Assembly: GCF_000002995.4 (NCBI RefSeq)
Contig: NW_025062475.1
Span: 620,001-684,000, forward strand
Source: Brugia malayi
Taxonomy: Eukaryota > Nematoda > Chromadorea > Rhabditida > Onchocercidae
Length of the DNA: 64,000 bases
Direction: 5' to 3'
Shown: positions 49,180 through 62,794 of the stretch, one piece after another
Layout: every line of letters starts with the position of its first letter
How positions within the stretch are numbered: position 1 is the first letter of the stretch
Translations under genes and position numbers: made by a program
The notes under the pieces: model-generated
What the model saw: only the letters and a program-made list of their open reading frames with translations
Told to the model about the DNA's origin: nothing
The model's database searches: none

Positions 49180-52100
49180 TCATGGAAAGTTCTTTGTTCT
49201 CTCGCCTGTGTTCGAAGTGCACGATCTGCAGCAACGGCCTGAAATTAAACATTGAAGAAATGAAAAATCTCATATCTAACGAACTATGTGGGTATATGTT
49301 ATTTTCCAATACCCAAACAAATTTTATAATTCAGCAAAATTAAAATAAAACCAAGTTTGAAGAAGCTATCAACTATTAGTCTCCTATTTGTAATGATGGG
49401 AAAAAATAAATTATGCCTTTTCCCAACTTGTCAATCTCACTCTGTGCGAATTACCATCCAAGTCTGCAAAAATAGTAAACAACTCTATTAACTTTTGTTG
49501 AATCTTTTGTTTAACAAGATTGTTATGACATTATCTTCGGTTTGAATCTGCCAAATTAATCGCTAATAATGTTGAAGACGTTTTTCTGTGTGATAATCTC
49601 GACATAACCGAGAATTGAACTGCACCAGAAACAAGCATTTTGAACATTTTGTGAAACATTAAAAATCCTAATGAACAGCTCTTACTTCTCCGCAACATGC
49701 GGTAATCTTCTAAAAGTCTTGATACCAATACCCAGGATAAACTATCATTATCTGAAAATTCTTACCTGCGAGCTCTTCTCTGAGGAAAATCCTTTTTGAA
49801 CCTGTTAAACAGAATCTTTATTTCGAAATTCATTTTTTGAAACTGCGAATCAGAACGTAACACCAATCTTCTTGCAGCTACAGCGTAACCAGAACTTACC
49901 TTCATCAAGAGAATTCCCTGCCGTGCTGCACGACATAAAACCAAGTCTACTTCCTGCCGAGAAATTGCTGTCATAACATTCTTCGTATATATGTCGTGAA
50001 TTACTGTTCTGGGATCTGCAAATGAAAGCTTCAATAGAAAGCTTCACTGGGATAAGTTATCAATTTAGAAGACGGATTAGTTGAATCATAAGTATAATCT
50101 GGATGATAAATCATTATGATGCAATTATCTAATTTATTTATGAAATAAGGTAAAATCAGCAACGTCAGTGGTATGCCACACCTAAAAAAAGAAAGTTTAG
50201 GTAAATTAGTTCTACCTCTCATGGACATAATTTCGGAAACACGTCGAATCCTGCACATCATTTTGAAGATCATGGGTGTTTTCTATGTTTCCTATTTGTG
50301 AATTTTGATAATTCAGGATTTGTTCATGTCCAATAGTGGGCAAATTTGCGTTCGGAACTGGTACTGGTACCATCACCGGTAAAGCTACTGGCATTATCAT
50401 CGGAAACGCTGGGGAACAATAAAACGGCCTGAATTAATGTGTGAAAACAGCATAAAAAGGAAATCCGGAATTCTATTCAGTTATAGTTAAATCTGCACAA
50501 GTATCATCTTCATATAGCAAATCCGCTTATCATAAAAAAACAAAAATCAATATCATAAACAGGGATAACACGACAGTCCGAAAAAAATTGCAAATACCAG
50601 ATGTGTCGAGATTGCGTCAAATCACGATTCGCAGTATTCAACGTTCCCAACATCATCGATGTCATAAATTGTTGCCCATATGTTTCATTAGCCAAATTCT
50701 TGCTTGAAGAAATCCCGTCGATATCTCCCACACCACCTATAGAATCCTGTTCCTAATTAACTCAAAAGCAAATGTAAGAAATAAATTAAATTACTACTGA
50801 AAAAGAAATAAATAACGATGAACATCAACAGCACCAATTAGAAGATCGTTAAAAGTGCTGCCAGTTTCCAATAAATCAACCAAATATACATCTTGAGACA
50901 GGGATTCCTTCACTCTCATATAGCAATCTGCTCCCTTTGAGAGATTCTGTAAGACTCTGATAATATACAAAATCTCTTAAGACTGTTTAATAATCCAATA
51001 AAACAAATTTTTTAATGTTAAAGCTAGAGTATTAAAAAAGTTAACAAAACTAAACCTAAAAATTTATCATATTCAAATCTGCTTTAAAATATTAAAATAA
51101 TGACCTTAGCGTGTAGCACACTAGTCACGTCCTCTTGACAATGTATCATTGCTACTGGCAGATTTCGAATTGGATTAGACTTCAACAAAATAAATTATTA
51201 TATACAAAAAAAAAAAAACCAATAATGTAACTGCAGCGTAAAATATACTAGCAATGACAATTATAGGATATATACATAATAAATAATCGCTGATCATCCC
51301 CATATGCAATTGCTGAATACTTTAACTGACCTTATCCATGGCAGATATATCGATGACATCTTTAGCGAGCACCCATTTGAACCAACCAAAATCCACCAAG
51401 AAAATTGAACATCTAAAATATATTCAAAACTGCAAATATGGAGGAAATTTAATTTCTTGGTCCTAATATCAGAAAATAAACTTATGAATGGACTAGTTAT
51501 TTTAATTTTCCGCATTAAATACCTCTTTGTGCGTGCATCGAATCGAGAGGGAACTGCACGGTAGTAAGCTTTGTAAGCACTTTCAGCTCGGGTACGCACT
51601 ACACATGGTATTTTTCTCATTAGGATATCGTTGTCTAATGTTTGACGTAACACTGGGAACCCTGATATCTTTCTGGAATTTTCTTTCAATACCTAAAAAT
51701 AACTTTAGCATTAGTAATCCCTACAGGGTAGAAGCAAACTTTAGGAGAAATTGAATTATGTTTACTGTATACTGTCTTTCTAGACTACAAATTAGAAAGG
51801 AGATAATGATTGTGAAATACGACACTATATTAAAGTGTCGCAGAAAGAACTTCATGAATAACTCACTCTTTCAACTGTTGAAAATATGCTCTTGTTTACA
51901 ACCCAAAATCTATCCAATACTCGATCTTTCTTATCGAATCGAACACTGACCACTGTTGGAATCACATCAGGTTTGTACTGTTTGAACGCTGTTTGTGTGA
52001 ACAATGGTTGGGCCTAATGAAATATACATAATATTGAAGTAAATAAAAAATCGAAGACTTCAAGGAGCAGGATTTTTAAGAATCTTCACCTTTACCGTTT

Positions 52101-54734
52101 CATATTCAGTACGTAATTCAGCATCCACACAACTTCCTGAAACAAAACATAACTTTAAAATTTGATATAATGTACGACTAAAGTAAGCTTTAGAAAATTT
52201 TCGGCAATCAACCAGTAGAAGATATTTCTGCGCTAAAAACAAATGAATACTACCCTGCTGCTGGCCGTACTTGACCTTCTTTGACCCGATAGACATTCTT
52301 CTGCGTGGAGTGCAATCTCGTGTCCTTTGCGCAACCTAAAGTTTTTCCGGATTAATTAGTACATTTGGTTTCAAGGAGTTGAGAAGTTTAGAGTAAATGG
52401 TGAACAAATAATGATAGATAAAGAAATTCTCTTAATTCTTTCAGACATATATTCAAAATCTATCCAAACCAGAAGATTGCAAATTTGAAGTTGTTCACCT
52501 CTTCCGTAGAAGAACAACGATAAGTCAGTTCGCTGTTGGAACTGTCTCGCTGTCCACTGCCTGTGGATGAAACTATGTCTCCTTCAGGTATCTTAGCTGG
52601 CGTATTAGATCTAATGGATCGTTTAGCTTCAAATAGATAAAGATCAATACTTTGAAAGAGAAGACAACTGATTTATATGTTAATCAGAATCGAGACGAAA
52701 CAATGTATAACTAACAAGTTCCAAGTCGAACTTTCTCTTTAAGATTTCAGAGGTGAAAGCCCATGAAACATTAATTACACTGTAACACAAAATAAAAAAA
52801 AATAATCTCTCTCGTTTTACCGAAATTGTTCACTTCAATTGCCACATCTCCACAAACAATGTCTTGTAAATCTTTATAAAAGTCACCATTTTCCACCAAT
52901 AACCGACCACGAACATATCCCAACACGACAAATGATCGTGATATGGTTTCTAGACAGAAAAGATATTCAAAGAGAAATTAATAATGCCAATGCAGCATGA
53001 TTAACACTCCTCCTATTAACAAGCAATTCCTAAAGTTTTATCATGTCGCTGATAACAGTTATGAACTGACTCCTCGAAGGACTTTGATCATGCTAGGGAG
53101 AGGGATGCAATGTTTGGTGATGTTCTAACAAATTTACTAAAAAAAAGTTGGTTACTGGGTTAAATTTATTAAAAAAAATTGGTTACTAAATAGTACTACA
53201 TTGATGATGCCGGAGCACAGATATATACGCTAGTTCGGTCGGTGCATTTGGCGATATAAAGAAGTCCTAGGGGAAAAAATTAGCATTTAAAAAGGCTTAT
53301 ATTTTATTGAATATTTAAAGCCACTGTCGATTCAGCTAAACCTACCCTTTGAAAAAGAACACACTGTATACTATTTTCTACCATGGATTGTATATAGACT
53401 TAAATACCAAAAGCTAAAAAAAAAAACCCAGAAACTAAAAGCACTACAGTATTCATATTTCTCCTAGACATAATGCCAGCAACTTACATTCCTAGAAAAT
53501 AATTAAGTACTATTGTAAAACAACCATGTGTCATGATACCTACCCACTTCACACTTGCATTTGTGTCCTATGAAAGCTTTATAGACATTGAGTTGATCAG
53601 CGGATGGTACGAAGACAGGACAAACACAGCTAAACAATGCAAAATCCAATAATTCTTGTGGAAATTCATAAATATCATCGAACTGTGCTTCACACTGCAT
53701 GCCTTTATCAATGAGGTAAATCTGTGAAATTTACAAAGTGCAGTTAAACGAGATCATTAATAAATTATTAGGAATGTTAACTAATATCTGCCATCATAAA
53801 ATCCCACTTCTAACTTTGTATGAAATCGATGCATGCAGAGTACACGCATTATTAACTTCTCATGTAATATATGTAGAATAGTATTGCATCAGTAAGACTG
53901 TATATGTACGCATGTATGACCTTCATAATTACAAAATTTAAATAAATTTACGGAATATGTATCAGGAGTTGGTCTTCGGATAATATATGACCGTTCCAAT
54001 GAACCTTTTACATTTGCAATATATACCTCACCTGAAAGGGGTATGGTGTATGGTTCATCGATCTCTACCAAAATACATGGTACTACGTCTTATATATTTG
54101 CAAGAAACAATGTTTTACTCTTTTTAAACAGGAATGGAAATTCTAAAGTTTAATCTCTGGTTAAATTTGAATACGTTTAATACGCTTTCATTAATCCTCC
54201 ATCTAATTTATTGGCTCACTTACAACTTAAAAGGACCATATAAACATTTCTTAAAATTGGTTATATGTTATGTACAGTAATGAGTGAATTACACTGCAGA
54301 TAATAAACTGTCAAGTTAAATTTTATTTGTCACTACTGATCAATGTCATCCTTTAAGTGTTCTGGAATTTCACCACTTTATTGACCCAATCTCAAGACGT
54401 ATGACGGATGATGTATAATGTCTTATCCTATTTTTAACTAAAGTCTACTAATATCGAAAAAAAGAATTTTTTTTATTGAATTTTCATTTAATTTTAACCA
54501 TAAATAAATTGTCAGGTAACTTTAATACGAGAATTTACCAGATTTCACCGCTGATAATGACTCGAATTTCTTTAATGATTGTGCTAAACTATGCAGTTTT
54601 AAGGAGATCTTCTTTCTTTCTTCTTGCCATTGAGATGGTTTAATGAAGGTTAACGTTTCATTTCCAGCTACTACCACATGGCTAATTTCACCCTCAAAAT
54701 TGCTAATTGTTGTTGGCAACGAAATAGCAACCAT
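49180..54734 (-). CDS. Protein with two Tudor-like domains
   Basis: Seventeen exons keep frame for about 692 residues: 54539-54734, 53952-54064, 53544-53721, 52821-52949, 52499-52626, 52254-52335, 52090-52136, 51867-52013, 51523-51692, 51331-51412, 51105-51179, 50824-50946, 50598-50752, 50216-50428, 49900-50015, 49686-49751, 49180-49238. The first Tudor-like unit reads SGEVYIANVKGSLERSYIIR then IYLIDKGMQCEAQF (residues about 75-140). The second reads YKAYYRAVPSRFD then CSIFLVDFGWFKWV and NLPVAMIHC (about 375-450). A third, weaker unit (CYMRVKESLSQDVYLVDLLE) follows. The C-terminal third is low complexity (VPVPVPN, Ser/Asn-rich). Tudor folds bind methylated arginine or lysine; in nematodes two-Tudor proteins such as EKL-1, SIMR-1 and RSD-6 work in small-RNA pathways. 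Assignment to one of these is not possible by eye. The 3' end is ambiguous (see findings). Confidence 0.75.
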
Positions 54735-54751
54735 TTTTGTGCACTCAACCA

Positions 54752-54764
54752 ATTATTCCTGAAA
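54752..54764 (-). promoter_or_regulatory. Probable trans-splice acceptor of the Tudor gene
   Basis: On the minus strand TTTCAG|GAATAATT places a 3' splice site 24 bases before the ATG at 54734 with no coding exon apparent upstream. This matches spliced-leader addition in nematodes. Confidence 0.4.
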
Positions 54765-56147
54765 TTCTGAAAGAAAAATTGTTAATTTCTTCAGCATTAT
54801 TATAATCTTCGTAGAATTTAATCAAGATATTAAAAAGATTCTGAGAGAAATACTGCGAAAGTACTAATTGTACCATAAGAATTGTCCAAAAATATTATGG
54901 AAATCTCATAAATCTCGAGAAATACTAATATTGCATTAGTAAAATGCCAAATAATTAAATCAAACCTTTTAGCGTTAAAACCAACCGATCACGGACACTC
55001 CAAGAATGGAAACTAACGCATTACACGTCGTATTACGCTAGCCTAAATTTAGGATTTACAAAAATCCATTTCAAATTATGGTAAATATATGTTTACAGTA
55101 TGCGCGCCAATTAAAATGTGAATATCTCGTCTATACAGCCCAAGATTTCTCATTTTTTCTTCAAATTATTTCAAATTTCAATTCTTTATGAATTATTTTA
55201 AATTTGAATTTTCTCCAAAATCCTAAAAACTTTTCTACCATTCGTAGTTCAAAATTTCAGAACAAATAAATATTAAAAAAATAAGTTAACTCTTCAAAAA
55301 AAAAAAAAAAAAAAAAAGCAAACCATTAAATTAATATGATACATTCCATAGCCTCTCCTACTACTATTATCTCAGAAGGTTTGTTAGTTTCCCATCTCAT
55401 ATCACTTCAACTGTTTCTTTTTAAAATTTCCTAATAATTTCATATAACCTTCATGCAATTACCTCGTTTTTCATTTGTTAAATTTCTCAACTCTTTCGCT
55501 ATTACATCTTTGTTTAATTATTTAAAAGAAATCTTTGTCTCTTTGTTTAACCATTGTTATACATTTTAAGCACATCACTGTATATGTCATATGACTATAT
55601 CTGGTAAACAAACGTGCATTTATTCGCACTAATAAGTCACACATGTCATTCATAAAATATGAAACAACGTAGAAAATATGCAAATATAACAACAAACATT
55701 TTAAATGGATTAAAAGTAAAAACATTGTGCGGAAAATTTGTAAAAAAGGGTGATAAAAAAATGCTCAACAACTATCGGTGCAGTCGACTTGACTACTCGT
55801 AACCAACTTGATTTATCCCTGAAACGCTGAATGTCTATAGATCTGGAAATATAAACAGTCAAAATAGTAGAAACGTTTAGATTTTATTTTGAATGTATTT
55901 ACAACTCTTTACCTTCGAACTTTACGTGCAATGTTGGAAACAAAGGATGCGACGAAAACAAAATATTAAAATATGTATAATAGATAATTCATTTCAATTC
56001 AGCTTTTTTTCCGTGATAATAAACCTCTTGTCTCTATTTCTCTCTCTCTCTTTCATTCCATTATTATTTATACTAACTGTATGATACTCGAATGGGATTA
56101 AAGTTCTGAAAGTGCAGTTTGTTATGACATAAGTAATGATTAAACTT
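54765..56147. other. Intergenic region
   Basis: About 1.4 kb between the unrecognised gene's stop and the Tudor gene's start (both minus). AT-rich with a poly-A run near 55297-55317. No exon found. Confidence 0.5.
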
Positions 56148-58018
56148 TTAAATTGACAGATTCAAATTAACAGATCTCCTAGATCGTCCTCGTCTTGGCG
56201 TTACTTTACTAGAACCGGTAGAAAAAGAAGTTGCATCATCTGTAGTTTTAGTGACATTGCTTAACTCACTTTCCGTATATGATGCATCGGCAAGAGTTAC
56301 AGCACGATTCCAAATCTGAAATAAAAATTAAAGTATGATGAAAATCTAATGATGTTAAAATTATTCCATTTCTCGAGGAAAATATGGAAATCTTCGGAGG
56401 ACAATAAAGAAAGGCACAATTAAATCCATTTACTTCTGATGAAAATGGTTGTCCAAAAAGTATCTGTAAACGAAATTTCGGTAATATGGATGATACTCAA
56501 CGACATAGCAATTTTCACAGAAGCGATGAAATTCATTTCAGTTTTATTTTAATGCGTAAGATGCACATCATTAGTCTGTATCCAACCATAAACCATTAAG
56601 AATTGCCATTTCCATCAAAATAATCGAAATAGTGCTCCTGATTACAGTTATAATCATAATGAAGAAGCTAAGTGCAACCTCAACAGGATCATCATCATAT
56701 CCAGATTCATATCCATCCTGTACCACATCTTCAATCATTCGTGCCCATCGACTCAGAGTGTACAATGCACGTTTCGATAACTGAGATCTGTCAGTGATCA
56801 TTTTAGCAGTAATACCACCTTTTGGCGTTACTCGTAAACATTTTTCGACTGTTGGTGAAGCAGAAAGTTCTTTCAAAGCAGTTTTAATCTGGAAACCATG
56901 GAGGATAATCAAAATATATAGCAATCTGACCTCTGCTTAATAATTCATGAGTATCCAGATTTTACTATATCTTTCCTATTAAAAGATTAAGCAAAAATAA
57001 AAAATAGGTGAGGACTGTCCAAAAAAGCTGCACAAACGACATCATTATCATGTGGCTCACTTCCATTTGCCCATCAATCACTTAATCATGAGTAGCTCAT
57101 AGCAGGAGAAGAATAGATTAAGCTTGATCATATGAATCTTCTACACAATTTAATAACTGATCTAAATTTTAAAAAAACAGAAGAAAAAGTGACCTCATCA
57201 TTTGTTTTCAGCGATTTCCTTGATATTCGCCCAATATGCCAAATAGTATAAAAAGAACGTAGTAATGCAGCACTATTTGCTGATGCGGATGTAAAAGTTG
57301 GCACATTTTCTAGCTCAACACCATTAGGTGATATGTGACTTTGATCCTTTGCAGATGAAGAATTAATTGGACCATTTCTTCGCTTCCTTTGCTCTAGTTT
57401 TCGTGTCCAATACTCCATTTTCTGCATATAACTCTTCCAATTTTCATGCTGAAATAACTGTTTAACTGTTTAGACTATGGATATAATAATGGATTTCTCG
57501 TATGAATTAATCACAAACAATTACAGCAAAAATTTGCATAAATTCTTATTTCATTATTTCAAATAAGTTAATGAATAGCTTTAAAAAATTAACTCACTCC
57601 ACTGATACAGTTTTTTATCAAAAAAGGAGGTTCAGCTTTTCTTTTATGACATTTTTTTTTAGTGACTCGTGTGGCATAACAATTCGACAGGATGCTTGGA
57701 CCACGGTTAATTACAAGTCGCCTGAATAAAACCGAAGAATTTATATAAAATATTATAAGTATGGACCAACATGGCATTTACCTATAGAAATTATCGTCTA
57801 TTCGATAATTTAATCAAAAAAATGAAGGAATAAATGATAACAGTATAATAATGACAATCCCATATATAAATGTAATAATAATACCTGCAAATCCTATTAA
57901 TATTTTGCGCTTTCTTACAATAGCTCATTCTATTCCCATCGTTATCGTTCACTTTACGCCAAGGTTTCGGCTTTTTCATATACATAAGAAGTTTGAAGTG
58001 CTGCATTGTCTGTGTCAT
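56148..58018 (-). CDS. Unrecognised basic protein, five exons
   Basis: Exons 57885-58018, 57598-57721, 57194-57448, 56679-56888 and 56148-56315 keep frame for 296 residues with a normal stop. I do not recognise the family. The N-terminal 90 residues are basic (MKKPKPWRKV, KKKCHKRKAEPP). The middle has two helix-like segments with conserved-looking aromatics: MEYWTRKLEQRKRRNGP and ALLRSFYTIWHIGRISRK. A compact region, LSKRALYTLSRWARMIEDVV, then an acidic turn (DGYESGYDDDP) follow. The tail is Ser/Thr-rich and ends TPRRGRSRRS. The charge pattern and lack of signal peptide or membrane segment suggest a nuclear protein; that is inference. Splice sites are all canonical, and the five in-frame junctions make the gene model firm even though its role is unknown. 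Confidence 0.75.
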
Positions 58019-59045
58019 TCCCTTCTATCGTCTTCTTTCTTTCTAAGAATTAATCAATTTTCTGCTAGCAAAACAAAGCATTAAAACTTTTTAAATGGCT
58101 ACTAACACTGGAAATGTTTTTAATGATGTTAAAAATATCGCACATACATATTTTTATCAGTAAATTTTCATTTTAATTTAAATAATAATACAAAAAAAAG
58201 TCAAAATTTCATAAATATCTTCTTAATCTCAACAAATATTACCTAAAATCACTTCTACTCTATCTAGTAATATCCATTTTCAAATGATAAAAGTGGAAAA
58301 TGGACAGTAAATTGTTTGAACAACAAATTTAAGTTATATCACAATCTAAAATTAATTTATCATTTATTCCAAATATTTTTATATATTTCAAATTTACCGC
58401 TTGATACGATATGCAAATTTTATGTCTCCTAAGAATTTAGATAATTAAATGTGAACGCTGTTTTTTTTTTTTTTTCTAATTTAAATTTGACAAAAAGAAT
58501 GAATGAATAACTTGATTGATTTAATGCAAATTTGTTTAGATATTTTGATATGATTCAAAAAAAAAAAAAAAAAAAAAAAATTTTGGTATAATTAAAATTT
58601 GGCGCAAAATGTTATTTCATCTGCTCACTTTCAACAGTCTTTTTTATTTTATAAGAAGAATGAACCGATTCATTTTACTTATATTTTCTTTATTTAAATT
58701 TGAACCGGATTAGCTGTAAAACCGGAAAGCAGAATAATCAGTGTTCAAATAATAGCCATCTTTTTTCCTCTCTCTCTCTCTCTTTCTTCCTATCTCTCTA
58801 CCTCTCTTTCTCTCCCATGTTAATTGATTTACAAATCAGATATCAATTCTTACTTATCATTTTGAGTATAACTATAAAATATTATTTATTACAATATAAA
58901 TATTATTTCAAATTATTTAAAAATTAGCAAAATTAACCAAAATATTTCATAAAATAATTGAAATTTTAAAATTTTCCATTATTTGAAAGAAGTAAATTAC
59001 TACGAAATTTTAATTTCTCCTTAAAAGTTTATTTCACTCCTCTCT

Positions 59046-59083
<38 letters not shown>

Positions 59084-60657
59084 TCAGGTTTCATCTACAT
59101 TACTTTATCACCCTGTAATTACTATCGTACATTGATCCATTTCTCTCTCCCTCTCTCTCTCTCCCTCTTAATTTATATAACCTTTTAAGTTAAATAAAAT
59201 TTTCACTTTTTTTTTTGAAATATTCTTTCGAATGAAATTTATTCATTCTGCTAATAACTACTATCAATTTGAAATGATCACATTTGTTATAAATGCATTT
59301 CAAATTATACATCAATAATAATTATTACTAATAATTATTACTACCATTTCAATTTGTATGAGCGCAAATTGACATTGTTAATATATTTGTAGCACATTGG
59401 CAAGTAATTAATTCATTTAATAATTGAAATTTTATAAAACATTAAATTTATAAAAGGAAAAAAAAAAAGAATTGTAAGAATTTAATATAATACTTAAGAA
59501 ATTATATAATATTTAAGAAAGAAAAAAAGAAATGACAATTAATTAAAGGAAAAAAAAAAATTGATTAACTAATTTGATGTTATATTGTTATTATTTATTA
59601 AAAATTATTGATAAAATATTACTTTTATTAAAAAATTTTTGAGAGAGAGAGAGAAAGGGATCAAAAATCTTTCAACAATTACTTTTAAAAAATGTAATAA
59701 TAAATTTTTTAATTTCAAATTAATAAATTTTTATTCAATTTCAAAAAGATTGTGATAACTTATAGAATTAATTTATATTGTATAATAAATAATCGAAAAG
59801 AATGTGATATTTGATAATAACACATAGTTCAATATGAAATATATGAATTAATATTTTAATTTTTTATTTTTGGATAAATTAAAGTTCGAATAAATTAATG
59901 ATTTTGCATGAATTTAATCGAATAGAAATTAGTATATCATTGAAATATTATTGGAAATGAATTTAAAATCATTGCAGGAATTAAATTTCAAAAAAACTTT
60001 CAATATCTAAATTATTATTACTATTATTAGTATATTTTTTTTTTTCTTGACTCAAAAATTTTTGTTCAATTTCGATTATTCTCGAAAAAATATAACAAAA
60101 TTTTGCAAAATAAAATTAAATTTTTTTTTGTATGCGCAAATTATTTGATCGCTGATAATTTCAATAATTTTACAATTTCAAAATTAATTGAAATAACTTA
60201 ACAGAATTAATTTGTCATCTATTATTATCATATCTAACTCTAGATACATATGAATAAAATTTTTCCTATCCTATTTTTTAGCATATTTTATTTTTCATTT
60301 AAAATTCTAATTTAATTATTACTCAATTACATCACATTTTTTTTTTCCTCATTTAATTTATTTCTTCTCTTGTTTTTGTTTTTTTTTTAGCTTATTTATT
60401 TGTTTTATTAAAGCAAGTTTATTTTGGAATAGCTTGTTGAATCAATTCATCCTTCCTTCTTTTGTTGATGTCTTTTGAAGTTTTTTTTTTTTTTTTTTTG
60501 AAATCTTCATATCAATCAAAATTTTCATTTTTGCAGTTGAAAAAAAAAAAAAAAGTGAAAACATAACTCAGAAAATTGACTTTTGATATTTCAGCAAAAT
60601 GCATTTTATTTTTCAAAGATTCGTTTTCTTTCTTTTATTTTCATGCTTTAGCATAAA

Positions 60658-60688
<31 letters not shown>

Positions 60689-61192
60689 CATTTATGGTTA
60701 GCAATCTCTCAAAAATAAACTTTTTAAAAAATCACAAATGACCAATCTCTTCTCTCTCTCTCTCTCTCTTGTTTTATTTAGCATATTAATAAGAGAAGAA
60801 GCAAAATTTGAAGGGAAATGTTATAAAAGGATTTGCATATATTCATGGATTTTGACAAATATAAATTTCCTTCATTACATTATTATATTAAATTAATCGA
60901 TCAGTAATCGTACTACTACTACTACAATTTGAATATTTTAGGATATTTTTTTCTTTTTTACAGAATATTTTTAAGTTTTAAATTATTTTTTTTTTATTAT
61001 TCAAAATATCAAGGACAAATTGAGTTACTAGCGGTAATAGTAGTGTCGTAACTTGGTAACTTCTTTTCAAATTAAACCCAAATGGCGATTTTTATGATGA
61101 TATGAAGGCGGTGATGTCCTTTCTCCTTCCCATTTAACTAACACACCACACCCATTCTTGCTGTCAACCCTTGTCCCCTTTCTTTCCCTCTT

Positions 61193-61236
61193 CCCCTCTC
61201 TCCCTCTCCCTCCCTCTCTCTCTCTCTCTCTCTCTT
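61193..61236 (+). repeat. CT-rich microsatellite
   Basis: Imperfect CCCTCT units grading into pure (CT)n, the longest of several pyrimidine tracts in this region. Confidence 0.85.
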
Positions 61237-62065
61237 TAATCCATTTCTTGATGACCCAAGAAAACTGCGACAAATATAGCGGATAACTCTAGAGTCACCC
61301 TGTATAACCACAACTCATTTAATATTATAAAATGGATGATGAATTGACCAAATGGTAATAGTTGTCGCATCCATTTGAAATTTACTAAATTTTATTAGGT
61401 ACCAATCATTTTTTTTAAAATTTCTTCATTTTTCAAAAGTTTTAATTTTTTTTCTTTTTTTCTTTTTTTTTTTTTAATTTTCTTTCAAAAGTTTTATTTA
61501 TTTTTTTTTTAAAATAATTTTTATTAATTTAGTTTACTATAAATGCATTAAAATTATATTTTTGATATTTTATGTTTATTTTTAAGCAGTACAATTTTAA
61601 GAAATAATAACAAGTAATGCAAGTAATATTTAAGTAATATTACTTACATTACTTATATTGTATCATTTCTTATTTGCTATATTATTTGTAGTAATTACTT
61701 ATATAACAGTTAGGTTTGTAATTTTAAGTTAATACTTTAAATGAAGTTTAAGTTAATAAAAATGAATTGAATTTTTCACATTTTAACATTATCTCTTCGT
61801 GCATGCATTTTTATTTAAAAGAAATGAAATTGAAATTTGTATCAAATTAGACTTGCTGATAAATTTTACAGCAAATTAAAAGATAAAATGAATTTTTCAT
61901 ATATTTTGAATTTATTAACATTATCAATGATAACAAATGATAATATAATTTATTAATAATAATTTTAATAATTAATTATTTTCATTGAAATAATATAGTT
62001 ATTTTAAAAAAATGAAAATTATGATTAATGTAATTTGATAATTATTAACTTTCGGTACTTTTCTT

Positions 62066-62087
62066 TCATTCATTCATTCATTCATTC
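62066..62087. repeat. (CATT)n microsatellite
   Basis: Five perfect four-base units shortly before the minisatellite. Confidence 0.85.
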
Positions 62088-62334
62088 TTCTTTCTTTTAT
62101 TGAAAACGGATGAATGAATGCTTTTAAAATGGCACTTTTCAGATACTTCAAAAGTCATCTTAAATTTTACTCATCCATTCCCGTTCAGCTATTTTTCACT
62201 GTAATTACTTTTTTCAATAACATTTCATTTTTCTACCTCTCTCATTGTCAACATCATTTTAAAGCTGTAAAATTTCATTTCATTGTATATGTTCTCTTGA
62301 AAGCAATAAAAACATTTCTTTTGATATATCTTTT

Positions 62335-62794
62335 AAGTTAAATCCGTAAAGCTACCTTTCAGGTTAAATCCATTAAGCTATCTTTCAGGTTAAATCCATT
62401 GAGCTATCTTTCAGGTTGAATTAACCTGCTTTTCGGGTTAAATTCACAAAGCTATCTTTCAGGCTAAATTGATAAAGCTATCTTTCAGGTTAAATCGATT
62501 AAGCTATCTTTCAGGTTGAATTAACCTGCTTTTCGGGTTAAATTCACAAAGCTATCTTTCAGGCTAAATTGATAAAGCTATCTTTCAGGTTAAATCGATT
62601 AAGCTATCTTTCAGGTTGAATTAACCTGCTTTTCGGGTTAAATTCATAAAGCTATCTTTCAGGTTAAATCCATTAAGCTATCTTTCAGGTTGAATTAACC
62701 TGCTTTTCGGGTTAAATTCACAAAGCTACCTTTCAGGTTAAATTGATAAAGCTATCTTTCAGGTTAAAATCATGAAGCTACCTTTCAGGTTAGA
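62335..62794. repeat. Minisatellite with 26-bp monomers and 100-bp higher-order period
   Basis: About 460 bp of tandem units. The main monomer is 26 bp (consensus around AAAGCTATCTTTCAGGTTAA). A distinct 22-bp unit, GTTGAATTAACCTGCTTTTC plus GG, recurs at 62415, 62515, 62615 and 62689. The first three are exactly 100 bp apart, which is 22 plus three 26-bp monomers; the last interval is one monomer shorter. Adjacent 100-bp blocks are nearly identical, so the block itself has been amplified. Every 26-bp unit contains a TTTCAG (or near variant) resembling a nematode 3' splice site. Confidence 0.9.

Larger units (their letters stand above)
58019..62334. other. Gene-free AT-rich region with CT-rich tracts
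   Basis: 4.3 kb upstream of the unrecognised gene with no supported exon. Pyrimidine tracts of CTCTCT type lie near 58769-58814, 59048-59080, 59142-59168, 60749-60769 and 61193-61236, and a GA tract at 59641-59658. Confidence 0.6.

Noticed and set aside
49765..49797. 33-base exon-like segment between TTTAACAG and GTAAGA near the Tudor gene end
   Set aside because: The exon at 49686-49751 begins only 13 bases further on and joins the previous exon in phase with a better reading (SLDEDNDSLSWVLVSRLLED), so both cannot be used together. Kept only as an alternative in the findings.
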